A stretch of DNA of 64,000 nucleotides. Origin: Anastatus disparis. Its lineage: Eukaryota; Arthropoda; Insecta; Hymenoptera; Eupelmidae. Below the pieces are notes generated by a model. It was given only the letters and a program-made list of their open reading frames with translations, did no database searches and was not told the DNA's origin. This document shows positions 1 through 11,647 of the stretch, one piece after another; position 1 is the first letter of the stretch; the number at the start of each line of letters is the position of its first letter. Position numbers and translations under genes: made by a program. The stretch spans positions 9,944,001-10,008,000 of the forward strand of contig JAFFSR010000347.1 of the NCBI GenBank assembly GCA_017163975.1, given 5' to 3'.

Positions 1-156
1 ACGCAAGTATAGGTAGACCCACTAATTACATTAAACTTTCATTATTAATTCATACGCATGTATTAGTACACCACCAAGCAATATATAGCAGGAAAGAAAG
101 AAGGCTCAACAGCACAGTGTCGTTATGTGTGCATGTATACATATTCAAGCTCAGGT

Positions 157-157
<1 letters not shown>

Positions 158-198
<41 letters not shown>

Positions 199-215
199 AT
201 TGATTGATTGATTCA
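158..215. repeat. (AG)n then (TTGA)n microsatellite at the 3' end of element A1
   Basis: An uninterrupted AG run (about 159-195) passes into four-base TGAT repeats (195-213). They lie directly beyond the 3' UTR of the minus-strand non-LTR element A1. Simple-repeat 3' tails are known for several non-poly(A) non-LTR clades, so the TTGA part is probably the element's own tail; the AG part may be tail or target. Bases 1-157 contain nothing I recognise. Confidence 0.85.
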
Positions 216-519
216 TATTTATTAGAGATCATGGGGTTCAACCCCGTATGACCCAAAAGTAATACATAATGTTGATTACAAAATAACATAAAATGCAAAT
301 ATATCAAGCAAGAACAATAGTAATAAATTTGATTATATTCACTTGAGATTTCTCTCTCTGTGATAAAAGTACAAAAAAAAATTATGATTTTAAAAGTATA
401 AGTTTGTTACACTTTATTAAAACTGCACTCATCTGATCAACAAGTTACACAATGATTAAACCGTTGGAGGTCTACAGAACAAAGTGTGTAGTAAAGTGTA
501 CCATAATATGCAAATACAC

Positions 520-3500
520 TCATTGACCCTCTGTCTCGCCCAACCACTCAGTGCGCTCCTCAAGCAAGAATTTGTTGTACAGCTTAGCCTTAATAGACTG
601 TGTTTGTCCTAGTTCAAAACTAGCGAATAAGGAGGTATTAACATTAATAAAGCTAGATGCCGTGTAGACGAAAGAATGTAGCATAGCAGCAGTTCGAACA
701 ACGGGGCAAATGAGAAGTCTAGTCGAAGTTCGAACAACTGTATCAATGTTTACCCTATCGAATTTAGCAGCCAGATAGCTTGGCTTTTGATACGAAACAA
801 TAGAGTGAGCAAGAGCTGACTTGAAATATAAACGCCTGTGGCTCACCGACAACCAGCCCAACTGCAGGCGAAAGGGCGTAACCCTTTCTTGTCTTCCTAT
901 ATTTCCACAGACAAATCTAACGCAGGCATTAAGTGCCCGATGAAGTTTAATGTTTAACGTCTGAGGTAAGTCATCATAGACTACACAACAGTAGTCTATT
1001 ATAGGAAAGATAAGAGCTTCGACAAGGTTTTTCCTGACCTGCCTAGACAGAGCATGTCTATGGAACTTTAATGAATGAAGGGTACCAAAGATACGTCCAA
1101 CCACCGAACCCACTTGCTTGTTCCAGTTTAAAGTACTAGTTATCCAGATACCCAAATTTTTGACCGAACTAGTATACGGCACCACCTTATCATTTACGAG
1201 AATTTTAGGGCAAGAAAAGAGATCAATTCTTGAGATGAATTGCTCGCTACCAATGAACATTGCTTGCATTTTGGATGGGTTTAAGGCAAGACCATTGTCA
1301 ACAGCCCACTTAACAACTGCAGCAACTTCATGATTTAGAAAGTCGATCTCGTCATTCAGATTTGCGGGCAGAAATGAGTGGTACACCTGCAAGTCATCAG
1401 CAAACAGTATATGAGACGATCTGGTTAAAACAGAAGATAAATCATTGATGAAAACAGAGAAAAGCAGCGGACCCAAGACACTGCCCTGAGGAACACCTGC
1501 CGTGCAGGTGACCCACTCACCGACATGACCCTCCAAGTCCGTAATAGCATAGGATCTCTTGCTGAGATACGACGCAAACCATCGTATAACAGTATCTGAG
1601 CAATTGAATCGACGAAGTTTGAACAGCAGACGAATATGTGACACTGTGTCGAAAGCCTTGGAAAAATCAAAGAGCAATAGAGTAGTAATCATTCTTTTAT
1701 CAATAGCCAGACGTGCATCTTCAAGAAGCTTCAAGAGCGCAGTCTGGGTACTATTAGATTTACGGAAGCCTGTCTGTAGACTATCGAACAGAGAATTGGA
1801 TTCAATAAAGGAGCTAAACTGAGAATGCACTACTCTCTCCAGGATTTTGGAAACTTCGGAAAGTTTGGCAATGGGCCGAGTTTGTGAAGGTGAATCTATC
1901 TTATTTGTCTTTGCCAATGGAAGCAGAAAGGCCCTCTTCCAATCAGTCGGAAAAACAGCAGATGCGAGCGAGCAATTTATGATGGAAGTAATGAGATCAA
2001 CAGAGGATTGACTCGTCATTTTAAGCATCTGAGCCATAATACCATCAGGACCAAAAGTCCTGGAAGTACCAAGGCGCACAAAAGACTCGACAAGAGAACA
2101 ATTAACTGGGGCAAAATTAAAGACAGGCAAGTCATTACGTAGTGGTACTGCAAGCACTTCTCTCAACTCACCCTCAGACAAAGCTGGAGTGGCAGAAGAA
2201 ATTGTAGTGTAGTGAGAGAGAAGAACATTTGAGGAGAAATACTGTAGCGGTGAAGGCAATATCCTTGAAGCCAGACCAATCTTGTGAAGAATGTTCCAGC
2301 GATTAGAAGAGTTACCCACAGAATTAAGACGATCAGCTATATAATTGTTTTTTGCAGAGTCAAGCGCATTTGAAATTTCACTTCTGAGTCTCCTATATCT
2401 TAAGACTGCCTGAGTAGAGCCGGATCAAACAGCATGACGATAAGCTCTATCACGCTCTCTCATCTGAAATCTAATATCAGATGTGACCCACGGGTTTTTC
2501 TTAATGTCTAATTTAAGTGCTTTAATTGGTGCACAAGAATCAAAGGACGAAACAAGAACAGAAGACAACTTATGAACTAACATATCAACAGAAGAAGAGG
2601 CAGTGCCTAAAGATGAAACACAGCTCTCGTGTGAGTAATTTGAAAGAGAAGATGAAATCATACTGTTTAAAGTTAGAAGGTTAATATTAGCAAAATTACG
2701 AGAATTGATTATTTTAATTGCAGCCTGAGGCTTAAAAGCCTTAAAAGTGATAGTAATCAGATCGTGACCTGCTATGAAAGGAGATAATGTTTTACTGTAA
2801 GAAACCAAAGAATTTTCGTCATTTAAAATGAAGAGATCAATCCAGGTATGAAAAATATGATCAGTTGTAAGGGTATGGTGAGTAGGTTCGGAAGGTACTA
2901 AGTAAAGGGCAAGTGATTCAATCATTGAGCGGAAAGAGTCTGCGCTAAAATTTTTAGCCAACAAATTGATATTGAAATCACCAGTGATGACAATGTTTTT
3001 GTACGATGGTAATAACTCAGATAATGAGTTAAAGAAATCCTCAGGAAAAAGGCCCTTTGGCCTCAGATATACTACCGCAAAAATGAGTTTCTCAGCACCT
3101 AGAGAGATTTCAGCTATGATATACTCAGCTGTATTATCGAAAACGGCATTTGATTGAGAAAGTATGCTGACTTTGAGAAAATCTCGCACACAGAAGCCAA
3201 CTCCACCGCCAATTTTACCCACTCTATCTAACCTAAAGAAATTATAGTGATCAATAGAGATAATAGAAGAATCATCATACTCGGTTAAGAACGTCTCTGT
3301 AACAGCAAATATATCCGGTTGATTAGAAGTAATATGATGTTCTATAAGGGAGAAATGAGTTTTGAGCCGATTAACATTAGCATGAGAAATTTGTATATTT
3401 TGAAAAAATTGTGAGCCACTTTTTGGCACAGAGATAGCAGGAGAGTTTGAATTTATTACGTTATTAGATAAAGTATGAGAAAAAACGTTATTAAGACTAT

Positions 3501-3552
3501 TTGATGAGTTTGCAATAAAAGAAGGGTTATTAGTCACACAAGAGCCAAGCAA
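520..3552 (-). pseudogene. Family A ORF2: APE endonuclease + reverse transcriptase, one in-frame stop
   Basis: About 1,010 codons in one frame encode the retrotransposition enzyme that nicks target DNA and copies the element RNA. The N-terminal 230 residues are an APE-type endonuclease, with VTETFL, GGGVGF and GDFNINLL motifs. The reverse transcriptase follows: FDFSKAFDTV (motif A), GVPQGSVLGPLLF (motif B) and FADDLQVY (the catalytic FADD). A single TGA at 2425-2427 separates the two halves, and the frame stays open on both sides of it. The length suits a complete ORF2. It begins one codon after the ORF1 stop, in the same frame. No ATG is visible at the start, so translation would need readthrough or reinitiation. 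Nonsense decay is the simplest reading of the TGA. Confidence 0.85.
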
Positions 3553-3555
3553 ACC

Positions 3556-4757
3556 CTATTTTTTGTTTTTATTTGGTGTTAGCCTCGACAAGTGAGCCTC
3601 ATCCAAAATTGGAATCAGCTCAGCCTCCTTATGGGGACGCATGCAGACTCTTAAGTTTCGAACAATAGGACGCATATAGTTTAACTCCTTGCATACCGCA
3701 TTCGCCTTGACTAATAACCCGAAGACCGGTTTGGGCCAAATAGGACGAGCAAAGATCTTCGAAGAACCTTTTATACCAAAAAGTTTCGAAACAGTAAAAT
3801 CTCTCAGCTTAGCAGAGTTTGATACTATAGTATCTCTAATTGCATCAGATGTGAAGCGCCCAACGATTGCTCGAAATTTATCCTTTTGAGAAGGTTCAGG
3901 CTCATCCGTTTCCATAGGAACAGCAGGAAGCCATTCACGAGAATCGATGAGCATCATGCAAGCCTGCTCTAACCCGATTGCTCTCAAGATAGTATTGATT
4001 ATCTCGTTATCACTTATTGATAGAGTTGTTGGAAGACCCGAGAACAAAACTTCATACGTATCAGACATTAACGGGTCAGCAGGTGCAGAAGTTGTTGCAG
4101 AACAGGTAGCAATGTGCTCATCAAGCCGATCAGAAAGCAAATCTTGACGCTTTTCAACATCCGATAGAGATTGCTTAATCTCACGAATGTCATTGCGCAG
4201 CGAACCCACTTCACCAACAAGTTGAGGAGTCAATAGTAACAGCTTGTCCGTTTTCTCCATCTGAGCCGCGAATTTTAAGTCATTGTCAGACTTAAAATTA
4301 GCAAGCCACTCACTGTCCGACATGTTAACGGGCCCTGGTTGAGAAATCGCAAGAAGACTCGATGCAGTAGCACTGGGCTCAGCAGCCAATAAGTGAGGAC
4401 TAGAGGAAGCAACAAGTTTAGGCTTAACGCCCACCGGTGTACTACTCTCAATAGAGGATTGGGAGGAGCTTGACTCCGACCGACACCGTCGCCTTAGTAA
4501 CGGTTCAAGTGGGTGGAGCGGGGAGACCGCACCCCTTTTTTGAGAGCCCTGATTGGGCAAAGAATCTAATAATGGCCCTGGGGAGGCAGAAAGTAATTTA
4601 TTAGGGGAAACCACACCCAAAGCACTACTCGTGGAGACAATTCTTGTGGTTTTGCGCTTTTCGCAACAAGCAAGAATATTATTAGGTCGAAACCAAGAAT
4701 TATCACAGCAAAGCAAGTGATAAATTGCTGAACAATTAATGCAAAGACGCGAAGAGT
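3556..4757 (-). CDS. Family A ORF1: PHD-like finger + coiled coil, N-terminus missing
   Basis: About 400 codons code for a nucleic-acid-binding ORF1 protein. Near the N-terminus Cys/His spacing of a truncated PHD-type finger is visible (CINC...HLLCC...CC). A Ser/Pro/Ala-rich stretch, a heptad-like helix (around MEKTDKLLLL to LSDRLDEHI) and a C-terminal domain ending in a basic tail with PNKNKK follow. The stop is TAG at 3556-3558. The reading frame runs on to 4803, but the first ~15 residues are antisense of the adjoining plus-strand family B ORF1, so the apparent start is a junction artefact and the real N-terminus is lost. Confidence 0.75.
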
Positions 4758-5405
4758 CGGTCTCTTTTGCAGCGATGCGAGGCATTGTCGGCGCAGCAAT
4801 CACGCCTTGAGCGTGCTTCTGATCTGGTACTCGGGGGGCTGGTGCCCGAAGAACTCAAAGACCTCAAGTCTGGAGCTTTCGCTGTACTGGCCACTCTGGA
4901 TCCTGGTTTCTCTCTAACAGATATTACTTCTGTCCGTCCGCTTCGGCGATCCAGGGTCACAACTGATGCTGCTGTTGATGATGCTTCTGTGGAGATTGTA
5001 TCTAAACACCAACGTGTCTTAACGTCTAAGATTCCTCTCTTGGTCTCCTTAAAGTCACCTTCGCTCGCCAGGTCTATCATCGTTGCTAAAATCAGGATGG
5101 GTAATCTGCACACTACTAAAATCAAGGAGCACCTTCTCCGAGGGGTTAAATTCGTCGATGCTCTTACCTCTGGATTCATCAATATAAATGAGTTTCTGCC
5201 CTCTGCTCTGTACCAATTGAAACTCCGGGCGCTAATCAAGTCCAAGGATGAGCATTCTGATTTCATTACTTTTGTGAGAGATGGTAAGCTGTTTGTCCGC
5301 AAGAAGAAGAGTGGTGTTCCTATCCGCATTACCACTGATGCGGATCTGGATGCTTTTTTAGCAAAGATTTCTCAGGCTCCTACCGGCAATCTGACAACGT
5401 CTTAG
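4758..5405 (+). pseudogene. Family B ORF1, C-terminal part, inverted fragment
   Basis: This is a plus-strand open stretch of ~212 codons. It aligns by eye along its whole length with the ORF1 remnant at 14597-15268 on the other strand, sharing ERASDLV.GGLVP, KIRMG.LHT.KI, FVRDGK.FVR.KK and DLDAFLAK. The C-terminal ~90 residues (ININEFLP...FVRDGKLFVRKK...DLDAF) resemble the C-terminal domain of baculovirus FP-type proteins, a domain common in ORF1 proteins of insect non-LTR elements. It carries no disabling change itself, but the N-terminal PHD/coiled-coil half is missing at the junction with A1 (~4758). It ends at TAG 5403-5405. Confidence 0.75.
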
Positions 5406-5638
5406 CTTGTGATGCTGAGGTAAGTCCAATCTCTTTTCCAATCGCGCCTAACACTCTACTCTCTGCTAACAACATCGCTTTATCTGCCAATAATCACCAC
5501 TATACTGCTAAGGATGGTCTAAGGGTTTGTCATTTCAATGCTAACTCCATTAGAGCACACATTGAGATGATTAGGCTCTTTCTGGCTTCTCGCCCTTACT
5601 TCCACGTGATAGCTGTGACCGAAACCAAATTGGGCCAG

Positions 5639-5640
<2 letters not shown>
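5406..5640 (+). pseudogene. Family B ORF2 leader and first endonuclease residues, cut at a (TC)n run
   Basis: From about 5430 the plus strand is open and reads into CHFNANSIRAHIEMIRLFLA and then VTETKLGQI. These residues match the beginning of the endonuclease in copy B2 (minus strand, ~14360-14480). The match ends exactly where the TC microsatellite starts (5641). It is therefore the 3'-truncated continuation of the ORF1 fragment upstream; ORF1 and ORF2 are in different frames here. It lacks every downstream domain. Confidence 0.75.
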
Positions 5641-5708
<68 letters not shown>

Positions 5709-5712
5709 TCTG
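5639..5712. repeat. (TC)n microsatellite at an element junction
   Basis: About 35 TC dinucleotides interrupt the family B ORF2 reading frame. On the far side is unrelated sequence with the character of a non-LTR 5' leader. It is one of at least five element junctions in this region that fall in GA/TC runs. Confidence 0.9.
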
Positions 5713-6208
5713 TGAGTATATCAACTTGTGTTCTGTTTAGCTCCTATTACTTTTTGGCCTTGTACTCTGCTTCTGCTGCCTTCGGGCGTCTTGTTTCAGG
5801 TAACTGTAAGCGCATTTTGCAGAGCATCGATTGTCCTAATAGACTGCACTTTTGGCGAGCTCTGCAACATTAAAACATCTAAAATTATCTTGCGGTGCCG
5901 ACATTTTGAGGTTAGGACCATCCATCAATTTTGAGGTTAGTTTCAATAAGTCTTCAGCTGGTAACTGCCTCTGAAACCAGGTGCGCTGTAACCGTTACCA
6001 TAGGAGCGCTGTTCTCTACATCATCGACTGTTGCTGTACTTCAACGTTACCGATTGTGAGTACTGTCTGTTTAGCATTTATACTTTGAGTTTTAACTGGG
6101 AGGTGACTCTCTGTACACGGCCTGTCTCTTTGCTGCGTTTTATCGAGTATGGTAATTTGTTCTCTCTGTGAAGTAGCTATCCTTTGCACCGACTCTAGGT
6201 CTCCAACT
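5713..6208 (+). other. Probable 5' leader and first ~20 codons of a plus-strand non-LTR ORF1
   Basis: Moderately GC-rich sequence with no long ORF leads to ATG at 6149, followed by codons for a CSLC pair and a few more residues, then an abrupt change at ~6208 into an ORF1 on the opposite strand. A CxxC a few residues after the start is what the PHD-type ORF1 at 6827 also shows. I infer a 5' fragment of a related element; the family is not determined. Confidence 0.35.
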
Positions 6209-6209
6209 C

Positions 6210-6827
6210 TTAAAGCTTACCAGACACAGGCTCAAGGACAGATGAATTAGGTGTCACCACAGGTGCGCTCTCTAGCTTCTTCAAAAGGTCATGATGATCG
6301 GCAGAGACTTGACCAACTCTAGCATCGCAGGCAGCGAAGCGCTCCTCAATAGAGGAAGACAGTGTATCTACACGATCCTCAAGTGCAACAAGCCTGGTAT
6401 CAAAAGCAGAAAACTTCGCGCCGATGGCAGTGATCTTCTCATCCATGGCATCCAGCTTGTTCACCTTCACCTCCAGGATATCAAGTTTATCAAGTTTCTC
6501 CATCTTAGAAAGAATTAACGCCAAAGTGTCAGGAGCAGCAGGAGCAGGTGACTGAGCAGCAGGAGCAGGTAACTTAGCAGCAGAAGAGGGAGTGGAAGGT
6601 GAAAAAGAAAGTTCAGAAACAGAGCTTACAGAACTGGAGCGAGCGCGCGAGCAATCCAGATTAGAAGCAGCAATACAACCTTTACACACTTTCACAGTTT
6701 TGTCAAGGTGACGGACATGATTGAGCTTATCACATGTACTGTGGAAGGAATTTTTACATCGCGCACAGACTTGAGGTTTGGATGTGTGAGTGAAAGCCTT
6801 GCTACAAAGAAAGCACTGATTAGGCAT
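6210..6827 (-). CDS. Non-LTR ORF1 N-terminal half: PHD finger + coiled coil
   Basis: A 205-codon ORF starts at ATG 6827. Residues ~5-50 form a C4HC3 PHD-type zinc finger (CFLC, CARC, H-x2-C, CKGC). A Ser/Ala/Pro-rich linker (~57-100) and a long heptad-patterned helix (~103-185, many KLD/LDxVD repeats) follow. ORF1 proteins of this design bind the element RNA and multimerise. The match stops at the 6208 junction, so the FP-like C-terminal domain is missing. It could be the N-terminal half of family B ORF1, since the B copies here only keep the C-terminal half, but no overlap proves that. Confidence 0.7.
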   Translation of the reverse strand: MPNQCFLCSKAFTHTSKPQVCARCKNSFHSTCDKLNHVRHLDKTVKVCKGCIAASNLDCSRARSSSVSSVSELSFSPSTPSSAAKLPAPAAQSPAPAAPDTLALILSKMEKLDKLDILEVKVNKLDAMDEKITAIGAKFSAFDTRLVALEDRVDTLSSSIEERFAACDARVGQVSADHHDLLKKLESAPVVTPNSSVLEPVSGKL

Positions 6828-7650
6828 TATGAACTGTGGTGCAGAAGCAAGTGGAGAACAACCTTTACTTCAGTAGAGCAATTACCAGAGAAAGTATTAA
6901 GAGTAGAGTAAAGAGAAAAGAGTAAAGTGGAAACCAACCTTAATATCGGATTCCACTAAGAACAAGCGTTAGTAATATATAAGCAGCAAAGAAGTGAAAA
7001 AGCAGTGGAGAAAAACCTTAATACTGGATTACACAGTAATATAAATGTAGATAAGATAGAGAGATAAAAATGTATGTAGTATAGTACGTTGAGCAAGCAA
7101 GAGATGGCGGCTAAGGTACTCAACAGAAAGCAATATAACAGCTGACGACGCTTAGAGGCAAATAGAAGGAAATTAGACAAGGTGCGATGGCAGCACCGAA
7201 GCGTGCGTGAGAGAAGGATAGATAAAAATAAAAATGGCACAACGACAATGCGTGGAAAAGAGATGGAAGTATATTGGCGCCACAGCAGAGATAGCAGGCA
7301 GGAGAAAAACGATGCACAATGCGATGCACTCAATAAGGAACGCCCCCACTCACCAACACAAAAAGCACTACACCACTAATGCACTTCACTAAGTCTGCAC
7401 CACAGATGAAATAAAGAGCAAAAAATAGAGCAAAGCAGCAGGACAGGCAGTCAGCGCAGTAGCAGAGCCGTGGAAAAAATGGCCGTGGAATGGTGCGAAA
7501 AAAGAAAGTCGTCCTGAGTCCCGAAATGCGGCAGAAATGCAGCAAAATTGCAGCCAGAGCTTGCAGGACGCGTTCCTGAACGGCTTTCTGCAAAAAAATG
7601 CACTCTCAAGAGTGCGAAAAATGGTTCAAAGAGCGTATATAGCAGGAGCA
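6828..7650 (-). other. Probable 5' leader of the minus-strand ORF1 at 6210-6827
   Basis: These 820 bases upstream of the ORF1 start are richer in GC than the window average and have no convincing ORF. Position and composition suit the 5' UTR/internal promoter of the same retroelement. No TATA box or clear 5' boundary could be fixed. Confidence 0.35.
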
Positions 7651-7910
<260 letters not shown>

Positions 7911-8363
7911 GATAGATAGATAGATATTATATTTATTAACTGTACATTATTATGTTGTACAATATAAATAATACAAATTCGTAAGTATATATATATATAT
8001 AAAATGAGATACTAAGGAAAAATATAATTAAAATAATGATACAATAATTAAAATAATTAAAGCCTAGCTCGGAGCAGAGGCTCATTCTCAAGGGATAGGT
8101 AGTGCGAATATGTTGATGCCTTGAATAATGTCAACGATGAAGAATCTCTTAATGATGATGGTAGACAGTTCCATAGTTGCGATGACACAACCAGGAACGA
8201 TCTTTGGTGTTACTCGGTAGATGAAAAAGGAATGGTTAACGGTCTCACATCACCCCTCAGTGTCCTCACAGGCCGGCTCCACAAATATCTAGAATAAAGA
8301 TATGAAGGTAAGCATGACAAAAACATTTTGTATAAGAAGGTAGTAGCGAAGTAGTTTCTTCTA
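7911..8363 (-). mobile_element. Non-LTR family B, 3' fragment (B0)
   Basis: Apart from small indels it is nearly identical by eye to 11513-11955 of copy B2. It covers the 3' UTR and the last ~100 codons of the reverse transcriptase ORF, including the stop. The 3' UTR carries two TGTACA boxes (7941, 7956) as in B1 and B2. It ends at 8363, where the right copy of the 50-bp direct repeat starts. This is a 5'-truncated insertion with both target-site copies preserved. Confidence 0.85.
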
Positions 8364-8413
8364 GAAAATCGTGCGTGGCGCTACTTACGCTGAGAAAGGA
8401 AGAGCCAAGAGAG
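8364..8413. repeat. Right copy of the 50-bp direct repeat flanking B0
   Basis: It repeats 7651-7700. It ends in GCCAAGAGAG, directly against the GATTT units that form the 3' tail of element A2, so the pre-insertion site was already the border between the 5' leader block and A2. Confidence 0.8.
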
Positions 8414-9832
8414 ATTTGATTTGATTTGAATCATTTATTTGAGATCATGGGGTTCAACCCCGTATGATCCTATAGAAATATACAAGAGTAATACAAAAAA
8501 TTTTTTTAACTGAAGATTTAACAATTTATAATTAAGTAATATTTATAAACTAATTTAAATTGTAGACACACAAACTATCAAGAAAATTGTTTTTATACGG
8601 TTTTATATATATAAAAGAATTTATTAGTAATAGTACTAATAAACACTATTACATCAGTGCAAAAAAGGAACCAAATGAGGTCCATCATTCAGACTGGATG
8701 GTAAAGTTTCTTAATATAAGTAAACTCGACAAGTAATTCATGTGCTTTGCCACTCAGTGCACTCATCTACCAGAAACTTATCATATAGACGCTGCTTCAA
8801 TGCCTGTGTCATTCCCCTCTCGAAACCATAAAAAACATCAACATTGCTGTTTATAAACGAGGAGGATGAAGAAACAAAAGAGTTGAGCATTGCTGATGTG
8901 CGAACAGTAGGACAAACCAAAAGCCTTGGAGGTAACCTATTAGATGACCTCACAGTTGCATCCAAGTTTGCTCGGCAGAATTTCGTTGCCAGATATGATG
9001 GGTTTTGGTGTGATATAATAGAATGAGCAAGTATCGATTTGAAATAAAGCCGCCTGTTTTTGACTGAAATCCATCCCAGATCAAGGCGAAAGGGCGTAAC
9101 TCTTGCCTGCCACCCAATGTTACCTATAACGAATCTGACACAGGCATTAAAAGCACGGTGAAGCTTAAGATTAAGTGTTTGAGGAAGATCATCATATACT
9201 ACGCAACAGTAGTCAAGTGTTGGAAATATCAATGTTTCGACCAATTCCTTTTTAACCCTTCTAGACAATGCATGTCTATGAAATTTAAGAGACTGTAGGG
9301 TTCCAAATACTCTACCTACCACTGCATTAACCTGCCTACTCCAATTTAAAGTGCTACTAATCCAGACTCCTAAATTCTTAACAAGATCAGTGTAAGTGAT
9401 TGGAACATTGTTTACCAATACAGGCGGGCAAGTAGATAAATCGATTCTCGATATATATTGTTCACTCCCTAGGAAAATGGCCTGCATCTTACTAGGATTA
9501 AGTGCAAGTTCATTATCCTTGGCCCACTTCACAACATTAGCCACCTCAAAGTTCATTAAGTTTATTCCTTCTTCAATTTTTGAAGGAAAAAAGGAATGAT
9601 ACAGTTGAAGATCATCTGCAAAAAGAATGTGTTGGGCTCTGACCAAGGTTGAAGGAAGATCATTTATAAAAACAGAGAAAAGCAAGGGACCAAGGACACT
9701 ACCCTGTGGCACACCTGCCGTACAAGAGACCCATGCACCTACTTGATTTTCCTGATCAGGAACGGCATAGAATCTATTTCTTAAGTATGATGCAAACCAT
9801 CGTATGACCGTATCAGAACAGTTTAGAGAACG
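8414..9832 (-). mobile_element. Non-LTR family A, copy 2 (3' part)
   Basis: It starts with a GATTT-unit tail and the GGGGTTCAACCCC palindrome (8449-8461) shared with A1, then a 3' UTR and the C-terminal part of the reverse transcriptase. It ends at about 9832, where the 3' tail of B1 begins. It is diverged from A1 at many positions, so it is a separate member of the family rather than a recent duplicate. Confidence 0.8.
8738..9832 (-). pseudogene. Family A reverse transcriptase, C-terminal ~365 codons
   Basis: The frame is open from the 5' truncation at ~9832 to the stop at 8738. Visible motifs are IRWFASYL, GVPQGSVLGPLLF, ILFADDLQLY with both catalytic aspartates, the thumb-like LNPSKMQ region, and LDYCCVVYDDLPQ. 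No internal stop was seen, but endonuclease and the RT fingers are missing, so it is not functional. A reading frame starting at 9712 begins inside motif B and is not the true start. Confidence 0.8.
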
Positions 9833-11258
9833 AAAGAGAGAGATAGATAGATAGATAGATAGATAGATAGGTGTTTATTTTATGTACAATATGTTGTACA
9901 ATTTTACAATATAGTAAATAAATATAAGGTTTCAATATAAACAGAAAAAAAGTAAAAATTTTAACAATATAGTAAAATAAAAATAGAATATGTTTAAAAA
10001 TAGATTATATAAGAAATCACAATAATTACAATTACAGTTAACAATATTAATATTAATAGTTATCGAAGTGACAGCGGTCCATTCTCCAAGGAAAGGTAGT
10101 GTGAAAATGCTAATGATTTAAATGAGTAAAGCGATTGAGAGTTACGGATAGAAACGGGAAGCTCATTCCACAGAAACGATGATGTAACCAAGAAGGATCC
10201 ATTATAATATTCCGTAGAAGCAGGAGGAACAGTTAATGGTCTTACAGCACCCCTCAACGTTCTCACCGACTGGTTCCACATGTAACCAGAGTAGAGATAT
10301 GTAGGCTCATTAGATGAGAACATTTTATATAGGAAAGCGGATGTAAAGTATTTCCTTCTAGCAGAGGTAGATAACCAGCACAGTGCAGAACGATAAGCCG
10401 AAACATGCTCTCGCCTGCCAATACCATACACATATCGAACACCCGAGTTGATGACTCTCTGCAACTTTAGGTCCAGTTCCGCCGACAGATCACAATATAC
10501 AAGACAACAGTAGTCTATGAGTGGAAAAAGTAAAGTCTGAACAAGATGCTTGCGTAAAGCAAAATTAGTGCTTTTCCTAAAGTAATTTAATCTGTAAAGC
10601 AGCGTAAAAGATTTGTTACAAACTTTGGTGATGTGCTCCTTCCAATTCAGTTTATTGTCCAACCAAACCCCAGATCGCGAACATTAGATTCAAACTTAAT
10701 TGTGGTGCCATTTATTGGCACGCCAGTAGTGGGTAAGAAAGACAGCATGTTAATATAATAATAAGAGCCAATAATTATAGCCTTTGTCTTACCAACATTC
10801 AGCTCAAGATGATTTCTGGAAGCCCAATCAGAGATAATCTTTGCATGAGCGCTCATAATGGACGTAAAAACATCCAACTTATTCAGAGGAAAATGAATAT
10901 ACACCTGCAAGTCATCAGCATATATCAAGTGTTGTACACTAGAATTAAAATCAACAGCAACATCATTTATATAAATTGAGAATAATAATGGTCCCAAAAC
11001 AGACCCCTGTGGAACTCCCGTGTTAAGAGGAACATTATCAGATGCGACACCATTCTCATCAATGACAGCCTGCTGTCGACATGACAGATAAGAGGCAAAC
11101 CACCTGATAACTGAACTGGAAATATCAAGCGAAGACATCTTCCCAAGTAAAATAGCATGACTTACAGTGTCAAACGCCTTACTGAAATCAAACAGCAAGA
11201 GCATGGTGACATACCGTCTATCCATATTTAGCCTGATATCATCCATATTTAGCCTGAT
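9833..11258 (-). mobile_element. Non-LTR family B, copy 1 (3' part)
   Basis: It begins with a GATA-unit tail (9838-9870) and paired TGTACA boxes (9883, 9895), then a 3' UTR and most of the RT. The 5' end is truncated at a GA run (11259). Just before it an 18-base stretch (ATCCATATTTAGCCTGAT) is duplicated in tandem (11220-11237 and 11241-11258). Confidence 0.8.
10060..11246 (-). pseudogene. Family B reverse transcriptase with a one-base deletion
   Basis: The N-terminal part (11246-10647) shows FDFSKAFDTVSH, VIRWFASYL, GVPQGSVLGPLLF and LIYADDLQVY (catalytic YADD). The C-terminal part (10662-10060) continues with KLNWKEHI, LIDYCCLVY and SGVRYVYG. The frames are joined by the loss of one G from a short G run near 10665, shown by comparison with B2 where the frame is continuous. 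Otherwise both pieces are open. The endonuclease is missing at the 5' truncation. Confidence 0.8.
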
Positions 11259-11509
<251 letters not shown>

Positions 11510-11647
11510 TAGATGGATAGATATTTAAATTTATTAACTGTACATTATGTTGTACAACAGAAATAATACAAATTCGTAAGTATATATATATAAAATGAGA
11601 TACTAAGTAAAAATATAATTAAAATAATGATACGATAATTAAAATAA

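Larger units (their letters stand above)
196..4757 (-). mobile_element. Non-LTR retrotransposon, family A, copy 1 (5'-truncated)
   Basis: Read on the minus strand the order is ORF1 (4757-3556), ORF2 endonuclease-RT (3552-520), 3' UTR (519-216) and a tetranucleotide tail. The 3' UTR holds a 13-base palindrome GGGGTTCAACCCC at 233-245, which recurs at the same place in copy A2 (8449-8461). The gene order, APE-type endonuclease and microsatellite tail fit the CR1/Jockey group; I cannot place the clade without a tree. The 5' end is lost where an inverted family B fragment begins near 4758. Confidence 0.85.
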
